This document shows positions 23,545 to 23,665 of a stretch of DNA of 23,665 nucleotides, in pieces. The DNA is from CAYRVX01 sp964642165 (GTDB taxonomy: Bacteria > Planctomycetota > Phycisphaerae > SM23-33): positions 1-23,665 of the forward strand of contig CAZXOC010000091.1 in the NCBI GenBank assembly GCA_964642165.1, in the 5' to 3' direction. The position numbers were made by a program, and so were the translations under genes. How positions within the stretch are numbered: position 1 is the stretch's first letter; each line of letters opens with the position of its first letter. The notes under the pieces were generated by a model. The model was given only the letters and a program-made list of their open reading frames with translations. It did not search any database and was not told the origin of the DNA.

Positions 23545-23665
23545 GCTCTCTTCGAGATCCAGAACGGGGGCGTTTGCCTGCCACCGGGCCGTGATCGTGC
23601 CGGAAACGCCCTTCCGCCGAGCGTTTGGGCAGGCCGGAGCAGACCGTCTCCGTCGCCTCCGCGCC

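Noticed and set aside
23424..23665. Minus-strand frame running in from the right edge and ending in a GTGA overlap with the toroid start
   Set aside because: The overlap looks like operon coupling, but the translated segment has an Arg-run start, no recognisable motif, and would contain the candidate promoter. It is too short to support as a gene end.

Overview
The window looks like a chromosomal segment from a G+C-rich bacterium, most likely a member of the Planctomycetota (perhaps a Phycisphaerae-like lineage). This is inferred from gene content, not from a marker gene. The clues are paired PQQ-type beta-propeller proteins beginning with the G-D-W-P-x-W-R-G-P motif, a secreted helical-repeat protein fused to a squalene-cyclase-like alpha/alpha toroid, a giant secreted TPR-like protein, an orphan PilX-like protein with a beta-helix body, and a solute-binding protein held by an N-terminal membrane segment instead of a lipobox. 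No rRNA, tRNA, CRISPR array, transposase or integrase was seen. Eleven protein genes fill almost all of the window, and no gene-free stretch exceeds about 290 bases.

Left part, 1-8825, plus strand. A sigma70-type promoter (51-79) precedes a secreted protein of unknown function (136-1425). After a 124-base G+C-rich, self-complementary spacer comes a complete Dpp/Opp-type peptide importer: solute-binding protein (1550-3472), permeases (3479-4936 and 4942-5880) and ATPases (5877-6947 and 6944-8053). A YycJ/WalJ-like metallo-beta-lactamase hydrolase follows (8055-8825). From 3479 on the genes are separated by at most 6 bases or overlap by 4, so this is one operon. The first permease has a periplasmic insertion of roughly 170 residues.

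Middle, 8843-13274. Two PQQ-like propeller genes lie in tandem on the minus strand (8843-10177 and 10290-11624). Both encode 444 residues and are clearly duplicates. A PilX-like/beta-helix gene diverges from them on the plus strand (11865-13274). It converges on the next block across a 13-base-pair hairpin.

Right part, 13338-23425, minus strand. In transcription order this holds a secreted TPR-like/toroid protein (23425-21401), a 2073-residue secreted helical-repeat protein (21115-14894) and a 494-residue secreted TPR protein (14822-13338). The giant protein contains a 92-residue tandem repeat that is not an ordinary TPR, and parts of it are almost identical at the DNA level. These three exported, enzyme-poor scaffold-like proteins are the best candidate here for an undescribed envelope-associated system. 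That is an inference from architecture and gene order only.
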